Source: Acidobacteriota bacterium (GTDB taxonomy: Bacteria > Acidobacteriota > Vicinamibacteria > Vicinamibacterales > CAVVIG01). Taken from it: DNA of 64,000 nucleotides. This document shows positions 8,819-17,626 of the stretch, in pieces. The notes beneath the pieces are model-generated. The model was not told where the DNA came from. It worked only from the letters and a program-made list of their open reading frames with translations, and made no database searches. Both the position numbers and the translations under genes were made by a program. Position 1 is the first letter of the stretch. Every line of letters starts with the position of its first letter. The stretch lies in assembly GCA_016195265.1 (NCBI GenBank), contig JACPZW010000073.1, positions 68,798 through 132,797 of the forward strand. Direction: 5' to 3'.

Positions 8819-10046
8819 GCGCCTCGTCGATCACCGCGCGGTAGATGCCGAGCAGCTTGGCCATCTGGCCGTCGAGCGAAAAATGGGCGCGCACGTGATC
8901 GCTCCCGGCCTTGCCGACCGTGTTCCAGACCTCACGATGCGTCGCCGCCCACTGCATCCGATCCGCCAGCGACGCCGCGTCGTCCTGCCGGCACAGCCAG
9001 CCCGTCACGCCGTCGACCATCGATCGCTCGGCGCCGGCAAACGGCGTCGAGATGGCCGGCAGCCCCGCCGCCTGCGCGCACACCATCGTCAGCGCCGGTC
9101 CGCCTTCGTCGTCGCCGTTGACGCCGGTCGTCGAGGGCAGCACGAAGAGATCGTGCGACGCCAGCGCCTCGCGGTACGTGTCGCTGAAACTGGACGCGAG
9201 CTCCGTGTCGATGACCGTCACGCGCGCTGCGAGACCTCGGCGCTGGACGTCGGCCTCGATCGCGGGCCGGAACGGGCCGTAGCCGATCATCGTGAGCCGG
9301 GCATCGATCCCCGCGCGCACGACGCGGTCCAACGCGTCCACGAGGTACTTGTGCCCTTTCTTCTCGACGAAGCGCGCGGCGACGAGAAACCGGACCGGGC
9401 CGCCCGCCGTCGATCGCGGCTGATAGGGATAGTGCTCGATGCCCGCGGGCAGATTCCAAACCACCAGCTTGTCGTGCGGGCAGCCGATGGCGAGCAGCCG
9501 GTCGCGGACGGCGTCGCACAGCACGATGACCCGGCTCATGCGTGCGAACATCTCGCCGAAGTTCTCGCGCCAGCGCTGAATCCGCAGCGACGCGCTGCCG
9601 TCGACGCCGTAAAAGGTCACGACGGCGGGGAGTCCGGTGGCGCGGATGAAGGGCAGCGCCATCACACCGGTCGTGCCGAAGTGCGCGTGGACGACGTCGC
9701 CGTGAAACTCGCGCGCGTGCGCGAGGCAGAAGCGGTTGAAAAGGCTCAGCGTGAGCGGCGCCGTCGACCAGATCGACGTGGCCGCGCTCGATCGGGCCAC
9801 GCGCCGGACCAGCTCCGCGAACTCGCGGCGCAGGCGGCGGCGCGCGCGGACCCAGAGCGGCGGCAGGATGTCCTCGTTCACGGGCCGGCTGTCGAGGTAG
9901 TGCGTGTGCGGCAGGACCGTCGACTGGTTTTCGATCAGGTGGGCCGCGAGCAGCAGCGATGCGTGCTTGGGCCGGTTGAGGAGATAGGGATGCACCTGAT
10001 CGAACAGCGAAGGCGCGTACGCGTCCCAGACGTGAATCACCCTCAC
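8811..10046 (-). CDS. GT4-type glycosyltransferase
   Basis: A 411-residue GT-B enzyme. I place the start at GTG 10046, because GTG overlaps the upstream methyltransferase stop as GTGA and the protein then begins VRVIHVWDAYAPS. The DVVHAHFGTTGVMALP segment is the typical acceptor-domain strand, and VAARFVEKKGHKYLVDAL followed by LPSTTGVNGDDEGGP and GLPAISTPFAG form the nucleotide-sugar site. It is similar in layout to WcaL/AmsK-type colanic acid and exopolysaccharide transferases. It is co-transcribed with the flippase and probably builds the same glycan. Confidence 0.85.
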   Translation of the reverse strand: MRVIHVWDAYAPSLFDQVHPYLLNRPKHASLLLAAHLIENQSTVLPHTHYLDSRPVNEDILPPLWVRARRRLRREFAELVRRVARSSAATSIWSTAPLTLSLFNRFCLAHAREFHGDVVHAHFGTTGVMALPFIRATGLPAVVTFYGVDGSASLRIQRWRENFGEMFARMSRVIVLCDAVRDRLLAIGCPHDKLVVWNLPAGIEHYPYQPRSTAGGPVRFLVAARFVEKKGHKYLVDALDRVVRAGIDARLTMIGYGPFRPAIEADVQRRGLAARVTVIDTELASSFSDTYREALASHDLFVLPSTTGVNGDDEGGPALTMVCAQAAGLPAISTPFAGAERSMVDGVTGWLCRQDDAASLADRMQWAATHREVWNTVGKAGSDHVRAHFSLDGQMAKLLGIYRAVIDEAHG

Positions 10047-10735
10047 GCGGGAACCTCGCCGACGCCGATGATCTTCGTCGTCAGGATGCGCGGGTTTTCC
10101 TCCGCCAGACCGCGCTCGAAGAAGTACCAGAGGCGCAGGCGCACGCGCCACAGGCGCGCGAGCAGATTGAACGCACGGCGGCGCAGCGTCCGGGCCGGCG
10201 GCACCTGCGGGCGAAGGACGACGTCCGCGAATCCGGCGCGCTCGAGAAAGCTGCGCAGCGTGTGCTCGGTCGGCGTCCACAGAATGGCGTCGTCCTTGTT
10301 GGCGGTCCACTGCCCCGTGAACGCCGCGCCGTTGAACACTTCGACGATGACGCGACCGCCCGGCTTCAGAGCCTGGCGCACGACGCGCAGCGCGTCGACC
10401 ACGCGGTCGCGCGGGACGTAGTAGATGACATCCTTCAGAATGATCAGGTCAAACGCACGCGCCCTGGCCGAGAGCACGTGCGACCAGTCGTCGTCGACGG
10501 AAATCGGCGCCTGCACGCGCGCCCGCGCCACCGTCACGGCGTCCGGATCGCGATCGAAACCCTCGAGGGCGCGATACCCGCGTTCCGCCAGGAACGCGAG
10601 GACGCGGCCCGGCCCGCAGCCGACGTCGAGGATCGCGGCGTCGCGCGACGCGGGCAGCCATGGCGTGTAGTTCAGCTCGAGGTCGTCGAATTCGACATTC
10701 ACGATTTGGCGTGGTCCGAGCACGCAGAATAACAT
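10043..10735 (-). CDS. class I SAM-dependent methyltransferase
   Basis: A protein of about 230 residues with a clear motif I, ILDVGCGPGRVLAFLAERG, followed by FDRDP (motif II acid), LIILKDVIYYV and KPGGRVIVEVF. It belongs to the Methyltransf_11/25 type; the substrate is unknown. Start choice is uncertain: ATG 10735 overlaps the ATG of the divergent gene at 10734, while GTG 10702 would leave a short intergenic space. Neither has a clear ribosome-binding site. The stop overlaps the next glycosyltransferase by GTGA, tying it to the flippase operon. Confidence 0.8.
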   Translation of the reverse strand: MLFCVLGPRQIVNVEFDDLELNYTPWLPASRDAAILDVGCGPGRVLAFLAERGYRALEGFDRDPDAVTVARARVQAPISVDDDWSHVLSARARAFDLIILKDVIYYVPRDRVVDALRVVRQALKPGGRVIVEVFNGAAFTGQWTANKDDAILWTPTEHTLRSFLERAGFADVVLRPQVPPARTLRRRAFNLLARLWRVRLRLWYFFERGLAEENPRILTTKIIGVGEVPA

Positions 10736-11834
10736 GGGCACCGACATGTCCCCCATCGATCCCGGGCGCCTTGAGCGCGAACGGCGTGACGCCGACCGCC
10801 GGTACAACGACGCGCTCACCGCGCTGAATACCGTCGTCGAACGGCTGAACGCGAAGCCGGCGCTCGTTCGTGAAGACTTCGCGCCGCTGACGCACGTGCT
10901 GATCGCATACCTGCAGCAGATCACCGCGTTCGTCGACACCAAGGATCGCCAGCTTGGCGCGACGGCGGCTGAAGCGGCGACTGAATTACACGCGAAGCTG
11001 AGCGTGCTTGAAGGAACCGTGCGTGCGATCGCTCAGTCAGCAGTCACCAGTCACCAGCCACCAGCCACCGCTCTTCAGCCACCAGCCCTCAGCCCTCAGC
11101 CCTCAGCCCTCAGCCCTCTTGACGACGCCATCTATCTCGCCTTCGAGGAGCAGTTTCGCGGCCCGGTCGAGAGCATTCAGGCGAAACAGATCGAGTACGT
11201 CCCGCTGTTCGCCGGCGCGCGCAGCGTGGTGGACATCGGCTGCGGGCGCGGCGAGTTCCTGACGGCGCTGAAACAGGCCGGCGTCGCGGCGCGGGGCGTG
11301 GACATGAATCACGCGATGGTGGACGCCGCCCGCGCGCGCGGGCTGGACGCCGTGCAGGGTGACGCGCTGGCGTTTCTGTCGTCGCTGCCCGACGAGTCCA
11401 TCGACGGGCTGATGTCGGCGCAGGTCGTCGAGCACCTGGAGCCGTCGTACTTGGCGCGTCTGCTCGATGTCGCGCGACAGAAGTTGACGCCGGGCGCGGT
11501 CATCGCGCTCGAGACGATCAATCCGGCGTGCTGGCTCGCGTTCTTCAGCAGCTACATCCGTGACCTCACGCACGTGCGTCCCATTCATCCCGAGACGCTG
11601 CAGTTCCTGGTGCGCGCGCACGGCTTCGAGCGCGTCGCAATCCGCTACAGCGCGCCGGCGCCGGACCACGTGAAGATGCGGACCGTCGAGGCGCCTCCTG
11701 CCCTGCAGGTCTCGAGCGATCCCGCGGCCCGGGCCCTCGTGCAGTTGATGCACGCGGTCAACGCGAACGCGACGATCCTGAACGGCCTGCTGTTCTCCCA
11801 CTTCGATTACGCCGTGATTGGGTTTCGGAGTTAA
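10734..11834 (+). CDS. methyltransferase with N-terminal helical domain (WbdD/O-antigen chain-terminator-like layout)
   Basis: A 366-residue protein. Residues 1-100 are helical and charged, residues about 101-128 are a proline-rich low-complexity stretch, and residues from 130 form a SAM methyltransferase with motif VVDIGCGRGEFL (165-176), the VQGDALAFL acid and the SAQVVEHLEP motif. This arrangement is seen in methyltransferases next to O-antigen and capsule genes that modify glycan ends. The low-complexity part is made of CCAGCCA and CAGCCCT words and looks like an insertion in a linker. The gene is divergent from the methyltransferase at 10735, with overlapping start codons. Confidence 0.78.
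   Translation: MGTDMSPIDPGRLERERRDADRRYNDALTALNTVVERLNAKPALVREDFAPLTHVLIAYLQQITAFVDTKDRQLGATAAEAATELHAKLSVLEGTVRAIAQSAVTSHQPPATALQPPALSPQPSALSPLDDAIYLAFEEQFRGPVESIQAKQIEYVPLFAGARSVVDIGCGRGEFLTALKQAGVAARGVDMNHAMVDAARARGLDAVQGDALAFLSSLPDESIDGLMSAQVVEHLEPSYLARLLDVARQKLTPGAVIALETINPACWLAFFSSYIRDLTHVRPIHPETLQFLVRAHGFERVAIRYSAPAPDHVKMRTVEAPPALQVSSDPAARALVQLMHAVNANATILNGLLFSHFDYAVIGFRS
11034..11119. repeat. CCAGCCA plus CAGCCCT repeat tract inside methyltransferase gene
   Basis: Eighty-six bases made of about six CAGTCAC/CAGCCAC words followed by about five CAGCCCT words. It is in frame and encodes residues 101-128 (SHQPPA... then LSPQPSALSP). Both words recur elsewhere in the window, in other genes and between genes. 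Confidence 0.9.
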
Positions 11835-11855
11835 CCCATCCGCCCCACCTGCCTG

Positions 11856-12953
11856 ATGGAACAGATCGACGTCCTGGTCATCGGCGCGGGCGTCACCGGC
11901 CTCGCCGCCGCCCGTGCGATCGCGCAGCGCGGCTTCTCGACGTGCGTCCTCGAGCGGCATCCGCGGCCGGGACTCGACACCAGCACGCACAACTCCGGGG
12001 TCATCCACGCGGGCCTCTATCACCCGGCCGGCTCGCTGAAGTCGCGACTCTGCGTCGAGGGCCGCAGCCTGCTGTACGAATTCTGCGCGCGCCATGACGT
12101 GCCGCACGCGCGTTGCGGCAAGCTCGTCGTCGCGCACGACGAGAGCGAAGTCCCGATGCTCGAGGCGCTCCGCGCGCGCGGAACCGCCAATGGCGTCGGC
12201 GGCATCGAGCTCGTCGACCGTGGGTTCATCACGTCACGCGAGCCCGCGGTCAGCGCCGTGGCCGCCCTCTGGTCCCCGGACAGCGGCATCGTCGAGGCCG
12301 AAGCGCTGGTCAAGGCGCTCGCACGGGACGGCGACGCCGCCGGCGTCATCGTGCTGCCCGGCACGCGCCTCATCGGCGCGGACCGCGACGGCACCGGGAT
12401 GCGCCTGCGGACCGAACGCGAAACGATCGCCGCGCGCGTGGTGGTCAACGCGGCCGGACTCTTTGCGGATGATGTCTCCGTGATGCTGGGCGGCGAGCGC
12501 TTTATCATCTATCCGTGCCGCGGCGAGTACGCCGAGTTCGTGCCGGCGAAGCGATCGCTGGTCAACGGGCTCGTGTATCCGCTCCCGCACGCGTCGGGGC
12601 ACGGGCTCGGTGTGCACCTCGTGCGGACGATGGGCGGCGCGGTCTGGCTCGGCCCGACGATTCGGTACCAGGATCGCAAGGATGATTACGAGAACGATCG
12701 GCTGCCTGTCGAGGCATTCGTCGAGCCGGCGCGCCGGCTGCTGAAGGACGTCACGCTCGCGGACCTGCGGCTGTCGGGCAGCGGGATCCGCGCGAAGCTG
12801 CATCCGCCCACCGAGTCGTTCGCGGACTTTCTGATCCGGCGCGACCGCGAGAATCCCGCGATCGTGCAGGCCGCGGGCATGGACTCACCCGGGCTGACGT
12901 CGTGCCTCGCCGTCGGCCGTCTCGTGGCCGAACTCGTCGCCGGCGCTCTGTAG
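11856..12953 (+). CDS. FAD-dependent oxidoreductase, L-2-hydroxyglutarate oxidase (LhgO)-like
   Basis: A 365-residue DAO-fold flavoprotein. The FAD-binding [17 protein letters not shown] (10-26) is followed by [25 protein letters not shown], the signature of LhgO/YgaF and L2HGDH that oxidise L-2-hydroxyglutarate to 2-oxoglutarate and pass electrons to quinone. The IVVNAAG-type and [15 protein letters not shown] segments close the fold. The enzyme would be peripheral to the inner membrane. Its 3' end overlaps the convergent RmlD-like gene by 69 bases. Substrate assignment is by family resemblance. Confidence 0.8.
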   Translation: MEQIDVLVIGAGVTGLAAARAIAQRGFSTCVLERHPRPGLDTSTHNSGVIHAGLYHPAGSLKSRLCVEGRSLLYEFCARHDVPHARCGKLVVAHDESEVPMLEALRARGTANGVGGIELVDRGFITSREPAVSAVAALWSPDSGIVEAEALVKALARDGDAAGVIVLPGTRLIGADRDGTGMRLRTERETIAARVVVNAAGLFADDVSVMLGGERFIIYPCRGEYAEFVPAKRSLVNGLVYPLPHASGHGLGVHLVRTMGGAVWLGPTIRYQDRKDDYENDRLPVEAFVEPARRLLKDVTLADLRLSGSGIRAKLHPPTESFADFLIRRDRENPAIVQAAGMDSPGLTSCLAVGRLVAELVAGAL

Positions 12954-13796
12954 ATACCGCTTCAGCGCATCACGCCACTCCGGCATCTCGAAGCCGGCCG
13001 ACCGCAGCTTCTCGTTCGACAGCGCGCAGTATTGCGGGCGCGCCGCGCGGAGCGTCACGTCCGCCATCCGCACCGGGATCAATCTGGCGATCAACTCGGG
13101 CCGGCCGAGCTGCCGCGCCAGTTCCTGCGCAAACCCCAGCCAGGTGACGTGTCCGGAATTGACGCAATGATACAGGCCAGGTGGCGCCGACGATTCGACG
13201 AGCTGGCGTGTCGCACGTGCCGCATCGATCACGTACGTCGGTGAGACCGTGCGGTCTTCAAAGACCTTCGGCGATCCTCCGCCCAGCAGCGTGTTGAGAA
13301 TCCCCGCGACGCTGCCCTTCGCCGGACCGGCGCCGGGCGCGCGGCCGAAGAGGCTCTCGACGCGCAGCACGTACGCGCGCGGGGCGTCGAGCGCGAACCA
13401 CTCGCCGAGCAGCTTGGACGCCGCGTACACGCTGCGCGGATTCGGCCGATCCTCCTCGGTGTACGGGTGCGTTCCCGTGCCGTCGAACACGAAGTCGGTG
13501 CTGTAGTGGACGAGCGCGGCGCCGTGGGCCTCGGCCGCCCGCGCGAGCGCGCGGACCGCGAAGGCGTTGCCGTTGAGCGCGTCAACCGGGTGATCCTCGG
13601 AGGCGTCGACATCGGTGAACGCGGCCGCGTTGACGATGACGTCCGGCTTCACGCGCGCCATCGTCTCGGCGACCGCGCGCTCGTCGCTGACGTCGAGGTC
13701 CTGTCGCGAGAACGCCAGCATGTCGTGCGCCGGCGCGCATTCGTGCGTCACGGCCGTGCCCAGCTGGCCCCGCGCGCCCACCACGACGATACGCAT
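12885..13796 (-). CDS. rfbD: dTDP-4-dehydrorhamnose reductase-like (RmlD family)
   Basis: A 303-residue SDR protein starting [13 protein letters not shown] (glycine-rich NAD(P) motif). [24 protein letters not shown] and [10 protein letters not shown] (Tyr-x3-Lys) are the diagnostic RmlD motifs. It reduces dTDP-4-keto-rhamnose to dTDP-L-rhamnose or acts on a related keto sugar. Start ATG 13796 overlaps the stop of the symporter gene (TGATG). Its last 69 bases overlap the convergent flavoprotein gene. No RmlA, RmlB or RmlC is visible in the window, so the other rhamnose genes must lie elsewhere if the assignment is right. Confidence 0.85.
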   Translation of the reverse strand: MRIVVVGARGQLGTAVTHECAPAHDMLAFSRQDLDVSDERAVAETMARVKPDVIVNAAAFTDVDASEDHPVDALNGNAFAVRALARAAEAHGAALVHYSTDFVFDGTGTHPYTEEDRPNPRSVYAASKLLGEWFALDAPRAYVLRVESLFGRAPGAGPAKGSVAGILNTLLGGGSPKVFEDRTVSPTYVIDAARATRQLVESSAPPGLYHCVNSGHVTWLGFAQELARQLGRPELIARLIPVRMADVTLRAARPQYCALSNEKLRSAGFEMPEWRDALKRYLQSAGDEFGHETADGEARRQPG

Positions 13797-15067
13797 CAGA
13801 ACCCGCGCATCCGCTCGTCGTCGAAGACGCCTTCCCAGCGCGCGACGACGGCGGTCGCCAGACAGTTGCCCATGACGTTCACGGACGTGCGGCCCATGTC
13901 CATGATCTGATCGATACCCAGCAGGATGGCGGCGCCTTCGAGCGGCAGGTTGAACTGCGTCAAGGTCGCCGTCAGGACGACGAGCGCCGCGCGCGGGACG
14001 CCGGCCACGCCCTTGCTGGTCAGCATCAGCGTGAGCATCATCACCAGCTGCTGGCCGAAGGACATGTGCACGCCCGCGAGCTGTGCCACGAACACGCTCG
14101 CGAGCGAGAGATAGAGTGTCGTGCCGTCGAGGTTGAAGCTGTAGCCCGTCGGCAGCACGAACGCGACGATGTGCTTCGGCACGCCGAAGCGCTCCATCAC
14201 TTCCATGGATTTCGGCAGCGCCGCTTCGGAACTGGCCGTGGTGAACGCGATCAGGAACGGCTCGCGGATGGCGCGCACGAACGTCAGGAACGGAATGCGG
14301 ATCATGTAAGAGACGCCGCCGATCACGAGCAGCGCGAAGATGGCCAGGCCGAAGTACATCAGCGCGATCAGCTTGCCGAGCGTGAACAGCACGGCGAGGC
14401 CCTTGCTCCCGACGGTCGACGCGATTGCGGCGAACACGCCAAACGGCGCGAACTTCATGACGTAGCCGGTGAAGGTGAACATCGCCTCGGCGGTGCTCTC
14501 GCAGAGGTCGACGACCGGTCGCCCGCGCGCGCCAATCGCGGCGACCGCGACGCCGAAGAACGTCGAAAAGACCACGAGCTGGAGGATGTCGCCGCGCGCC
14601 ATCGCGTCGACGGCCGACGTCGGGAACAGGTGCAGGAAGATGTCCCACGCGTGCTGCTGGTTGAGCGCGATCGCCGCCGCGGCCTTCGTATCCGCGCCGA
14701 TCGGCATGGCGAGGCCCGCGCCCGGCGTGAACAGATTGACGAGGCCGAGCCCGAGAAACAGCGCGATCGTCGTCGCGACCTCGAAATAGATGATCGCCTT
14801 GATGCCGATGCGGCCCGTGGATCTCAGATCGCCCGCGCCGGCGATGCCGACGACCAGCGTCGAGAAGATCAGCGGCGCGATGATCATCTTGATCATGCGC
14901 AGGAAGGCGTCGGCGATCGGCTTGATCTGTTCGGCGTACCCGGCGACGTGCGTGCCTCCGGCGTCGGTCGACGGCCAGATGTAGCCGGCGGCAATGCCGA
15001 TCGCGAGGCCGAGCAGAATCTGGGTCGTGAGCCCGGGCAGCCGGTTCGTCTTCGTCACGGCGCTCAC
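13796..15067 (-). CDS. dicarboxylate/amino acid:cation (Na+ or H+) symporter, DAACS family
   Basis: A 423-residue membrane protein of the GltP/DctA family. The serine-rich hairpin motif appears as AFTTASSEAALP, and the LDGTTLYLSLASVFVAQLAG and GVPRAALVVL segments match TM7-HP2 of the glutamate/aspartate transporters. It would take up glutamate, aspartate or C4-dicarboxylates across the inner membrane. It lies seven bases downstream of smpB on the same strand and overlaps the RmlD-like gene, so it may be read from the smpB promoter. Confidence 0.92.
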   Translation of the reverse strand: MSAVTKTNRLPGLTTQILLGLAIGIAAGYIWPSTDAGGTHVAGYAEQIKPIADAFLRMIKMIIAPLIFSTLVVGIAGAGDLRSTGRIGIKAIIYFEVATTIALFLGLGLVNLFTPGAGLAMPIGADTKAAAAIALNQQHAWDIFLHLFPTSAVDAMARGDILQLVVFSTFFGVAVAAIGARGRPVVDLCESTAEAMFTFTGYVMKFAPFGVFAAIASTVGSKGLAVLFTLGKLIALMYFGLAIFALLVIGGVSYMIRIPFLTFVRAIREPFLIAFTTASSEAALPKSMEVMERFGVPKHIVAFVLPTGYSFNLDGTTLYLSLASVFVAQLAGVHMSFGQQLVMMLTLMLTSKGVAGVPRAALVVLTATLTQFNLPLEGAAILLGIDQIMDMGRTSVNVMGNCLATAVVARWEGVFDDERMRGF

Positions 15068-15074
15068 AATATCA

Positions 15075-15551
15075 TCACCGCCGCGACTTGACCGCCGCGC
15101 GCGTCTCGCGATCGACTTCGCGCCGCTTGATCGTCTCGCGCTTGTCGTACTCCTTCTTGCCCTTGGCGAGGCTCACTGCCACCTTGACGCGGCCGTTCTT
15201 GAAGTACAACCGGACCGGCACGAGCGTCATCCCCTTTTCGACGGTCTTGCCGATCAGCTTGCGGATCTCCTCGCGGTGCAGCAGCAGCTTGCGCCGGCGC
15301 AGCGGCTCGTGATCGGCGTAGCCGCGATGGCTGTAGGGGCTGATGTTGACGTTGTAGAGAAACACCTCGCCGTCTTCCAGCCGCGCGAAGCTGTCGCGCA
15401 GGTTGACGCGGCCCTCGCGGATGGCCTTCACCTCGGTGCCCAGCAGCACAAGCCCCGCCTCGAACGTTTCGAGGAGGTGGTAGTCGTGGAACGCCTTGCG
15501 GTTCTCGGCGATGCTGCTCTGCGCTTTTTCGCGCTCGGATTTTTCAGTCAT
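15075..15551 (-). CDS. smpB: SsrA-binding protein SmpB
   Basis: A 158-residue protein with the SmpB signatures [33 protein letters not shown] and LYNVNISPY; the basic C-terminal tail ([16 protein letters not shown]) fits the part that enters the ribosomal A site. It binds tmRNA and rescues stalled ribosomes. The start ATG 15551 lies on the edge of the 50-base palindromic repeat array, so the whole 5' leader of this essential-class gene is made of repeat and has no recognisable Shine-Dalgarno sequence. No tmRNA gene is seen in the window. Confidence 0.95.
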   Translation of the reverse strand: MTEKSEREKAQSSIAENRKAFHDYHLLETFEAGLVLLGTEVKAIREGRVNLRDSFARLEDGEVFLYNVNISPYSHRGYADHEPLRRRKLLLHREEIRKLIGKTVEKGMTLVPVRLYFKNGRVKVAVSLAKGKKEYDKRETIKRREVDRETRAAVKSRR

Positions 15552-15800
15552 GGTGTGCCGGGTCCGAAAGGACCCGGCCTACATCTGTTGGGCGGGTCAC
15601 GGTCGTGCCGGGTCCGAAAGGACCCGGCCTACATTTGTTGGGCTACACATAGTCGTGCCGGGTCCGAAAGGACCCGGCCTACATCTGTTGGGCTACACAT
15701 GGTCGTGCCGGGTCCGAAAGGACCCGGCCTACATCTGTTGGGCTACGCCTGTAGGGCGGGTCCCTCCTACGCCTGTAGGGCGGGTCCTTTCGGACCCGCC
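15551..15800. repeat. tandem array of a 50-base palindromic unit (four full copies plus one variant)
   Basis: Units start at 15551, 15601, 15651 and 15701 with an exact 50-base period. Each contains a perfect hairpin with arms GCCGGGTCC and GGACCCGGC around GAAA, followed by CTACATCTGTTGGGC. A fifth 50-base segment, 15751-15800, carries the GGCGGGTCC variant in the other orientation. The array fills the space between smpB and pdxA and encodes the pdxA C-terminus (GPKGPALQA). Confidence 0.95.
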
Positions 15801-16672
15801 GCAAGCCGCGCCGCCAGCAGCACCGCCGCGATCATGCTCTGCGGATCGGCGACGCCCTTACCGGCAATATCAAACGCGGTCCCGTGATCGACCGACGTGC
15901 GCACGATGGGCAGACCGAGCGTCACGTTGACGGCTTGCCCGAATGCGATGAGCTTCACCGGAATCAGTCCTTGATCGTGATAGCACGCGACGACCACGTC
16001 GAATTCGCCGCGGCGGGCGCGGACGAAGATCGTGTCCGCGGGGAAAGGTCCGGCGACGTCGATGCCGCGAGACCGGCACGCCGCGATCGCCGGCGCCATG
16101 ATGGTCAGCTCTTCGCAGCCGAACAGCCCGTGTTCGCCGGCGTGGGGATTCAGGCCGGCGACGCCGATCCGCGGCCGCGCCACGCCGAAGCGCGGCAGCT
16201 CGCGCGCGGTCAGCGCGATCGTCGCTTCGAGCGACGCCGCCGTCAGCGCGCGGGGCACCTCCGCCAGCGCGATGTGAACCGTCGCCAGCACGACGCGAAG
16301 CACGTCGGAGTCGAACATCATCGCGACGTCGCGCGCGCCGGTCAGGTGCGCCAGCAGATCGGTGTGACCACGCCACGGGAATCCCGCGAGCCGGAATGCT
16401 TCCTTGTTCACCGGCGCCGTCGCGATCGCCTGCACGACGCCGCGCTGCGCATCGTCGACCGCGCGCACGATCAGGTCGTACGCCGCGCGGCCGGCCTCGC
16501 CACTCAGGACGCCCGGCGCGAACGCCGGCGCTGGCGGCGGCGCGTAGATTACCGGATCGCAGACGGCGAGGACGCGCGGATCGGCGGCGGCGCGGCCCGC
16601 GATCTCCGGGCCGATGCCGGACGGATCGCCGACGGTAATCGCAATGCGAGGCTTGCGGGGTGCAGGGTTCAA
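15767..16672 (-). CDS. pdxA: 4-hydroxythreonine-4-phosphate dehydrogenase
   Basis: A 301-residue enzyme of pyridoxal phosphate synthesis. It contains the TVGDPSGIGPEI N-terminus, TAPVNKEA, the metal-binding HTDLLAHLTG, GLNPHAGE and the CYHDQGLIPVK and TSVDHGTAFDIAGKG motifs, all in standard order. There is no ATG at the expected place. The best start is TTG 16672, which itself lies in a simple repeat (16663-16732). The final nine residues and the stop codon come from the palindromic array at 15751-15800, so both ends of the gene have been shaped by repeats. The catalytic core is intact. Confidence 0.93.
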   Translation of the reverse strand: MNPAPRKPRIAITVGDPSGIGPEIAGRAAADPRVLAVCDPVIYAPPPAPAFAPGVLSGEAGRAAYDLIVRAVDDAQRGVVQAIATAPVNKEAFRLAGFPWRGHTDLLAHLTGARDVAMMFDSDVLRVVLATVHIALAEVPRALTAASLEATIALTARELPRFGVARPRIGVAGLNPHAGEHGLFGCEELTIMAPAIAACRSRGIDVAGPFPADTIFVRARRGEFDVVVACYHDQGLIPVKLIAFGQAVNVTLGLPIVRTSVDHGTAFDIAGKGVADPQSMIAAVLLAARLAAGPKGPALQA

Positions 16673-16732
16673 GGTTCAGGGTTCAGGGTTCGCAGGTCTC
16701 AGTTCTGAGTTCTCAGTTCTCAGTTCTAAGTC
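16663..16732. repeat. simple repeat of GGTTCAG and CAGTTCT words between pdxA and the ricT-like gene
   Basis: About four GGGTTCA/AGGTTCA words are followed by about five CAGTTCT/GAGTTCT words. The tract supplies the TTG start context of pdxA and the stop codon of the ricT-like gene. Confidence 0.85.
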
Positions 16733-17511
16733 CGGCAGTTGCAGCTTCCGCAGCTACCGGAGCCACAGCCGCCGCCACTCCCGCAGCCGCTTGGGTTGTC
16801 GCAGCCGCCTTCGCTGCCGCACCCGCCGTGCTGGACGCCCTTCGCGTTCGGGAGCTCGTAGCGCAGGCAGCACTTCAGCCGGCCGCACAGCCCGGACAGC
16901 TTCGACGGATTCAGGCTCAGGTCCTGCTGCTTCGCCATCTTGATCGAGACGGGCTCGAACGATTGGAGGAATGTCGTGCAACAGAGCGGGCGCCCGCACG
17001 TGCCGTAGCCGCCGTAGATCTTCGCTTCGTCGCGCACGCCGATCTGCCGCATCTCGATCCGCGTGCGAAATTCGGAGGCGAGCTCTCGCACAAGTTCCCG
17101 GAAGTCCACGCGGCCGTCGGCGGTGAAATAGAAGACGAGCTTGGAGCCGTCGAACGCCTGCTCCACCCGCGCGAGCTTCATCCCCAGGCCGTGCTCGCGG
17201 ATCTTCAGCATTGCAATCCGGTGCGCCTCCTGCTCGCGATGCTGATGCTTGAGCCGCATGACCACATCGTCGCGGGTCGCGAGGCGAACCACGCGATGGG
17301 GTGAGTCGGCCGGCGGACGGCGCTTGCCCTCGAGCTGCGGGATCGACCGCACGACCGTGCCCACAGCCGGACCGCCGTCGGTGTGGACGACGACCCGCTC
17401 GCCGCTCCGCGGCGCGGATTCCGTGGGAATGTCGCCGAGCAGGAACGTCTGCGCCCGGCCCACGGGTGTCAGCTTGACGGCGACGAGCGGCGCGGGAGGC
17501 TGAGCGCTCAC
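16726..17511 (-). CDS. PSP1-domain protein, RicT/YaaT-like
   Basis: A 261-residue protein of the PSP1 superfamily (B. subtilis RicT/YaaT). The core contains DGSKLVFYFTADGRVDFRELVRELA and the diagnostic GGYGTCGRPLCCTTFL and LSGLCGRLKCCLRYE cysteine motifs. The C-terminal 30 residues are a Gly/Cys tail with several more cysteines. RicT forms a complex with RicA and RicF that carries Fe-S clusters and affects mRNA processing, so metal binding is likely here too. Start is GTG 17511. It is next to holB, a pairing also seen in Firmicutes. Its role in a non-sporulating lineage is unknown. Confidence 0.85.
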   Translation of the reverse strand: MSAQPPAPLVAVKLTPVGRAQTFLLGDIPTESAPRSGERVVVHTDGGPAVGTVVRSIPQLEGKRRPPADSPHRVVRLATRDDVVMRLKHQHREQEAHRIAMLKIREHGLGMKLARVEQAFDGSKLVFYFTADGRVDFRELVRELASEFRTRIEMRQIGVRDEAKIYGGYGTCGRPLCCTTFLQSFEPVSIKMAKQQDLSLNPSKLSGLCGRLKCCLRYELPNAKGVQHGGCGSEGGCDNPSGCGSGGGCGSGSCGSCNCRT

Positions 17512-17519
17512 AGGTACAC

Positions 17520-17531
17520 CTTATATATAAG
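17520..17531 (-). promoter_or_regulatory. possible promoter of the ricT-like gene
   Basis: CTTATATATAAG is a perfect 12-base palindrome and the most AT-rich spot for several kilobases. On the minus strand it contains a good -10-like TATAAG, ending about 10 bases before the GTG start at 17511. This would give a leaderless or very short-leader mRNA. No clear -35 was found. Confidence 0.35.
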
Positions 17532-17561
17532 CGATCGACAAAGGGCAAAGGGCTGAGGGCT

Positions 17562-17621
17562 GGCGGGTCCAAGGACCCGCCCTACGGCTGCGGATGTAGG
17601 CCGGGTCCTTTCGGACCCGGC
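17562..17621. repeat. pair of palindromic elements (GGCGGGTCC and GCCGGGTCC variants)
   Basis: 17562-17585 has arms GGCGGGTCC/GGACCCGCC with a shortened two-base loop and a CTAC end. 17596-17621 has a GTAG end and arms GCCGGGTCC/GGACCCGGC around TTTC. The pair is inverted, with 10 bases between. It sits 3' of holB and 5' of the ricT-like gene and could terminate holB transcription only if read through; position fits an operon hairpin. Confidence 0.9.
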
Positions 17622-17626
17622 GTGGA

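Noticed and set aside
15551-15800. Possible CRISPR array
   Set aside because: The period is exactly 50 and the segments between hairpins are also nearly identical, so there are no unique spacers; no cas genes are present.
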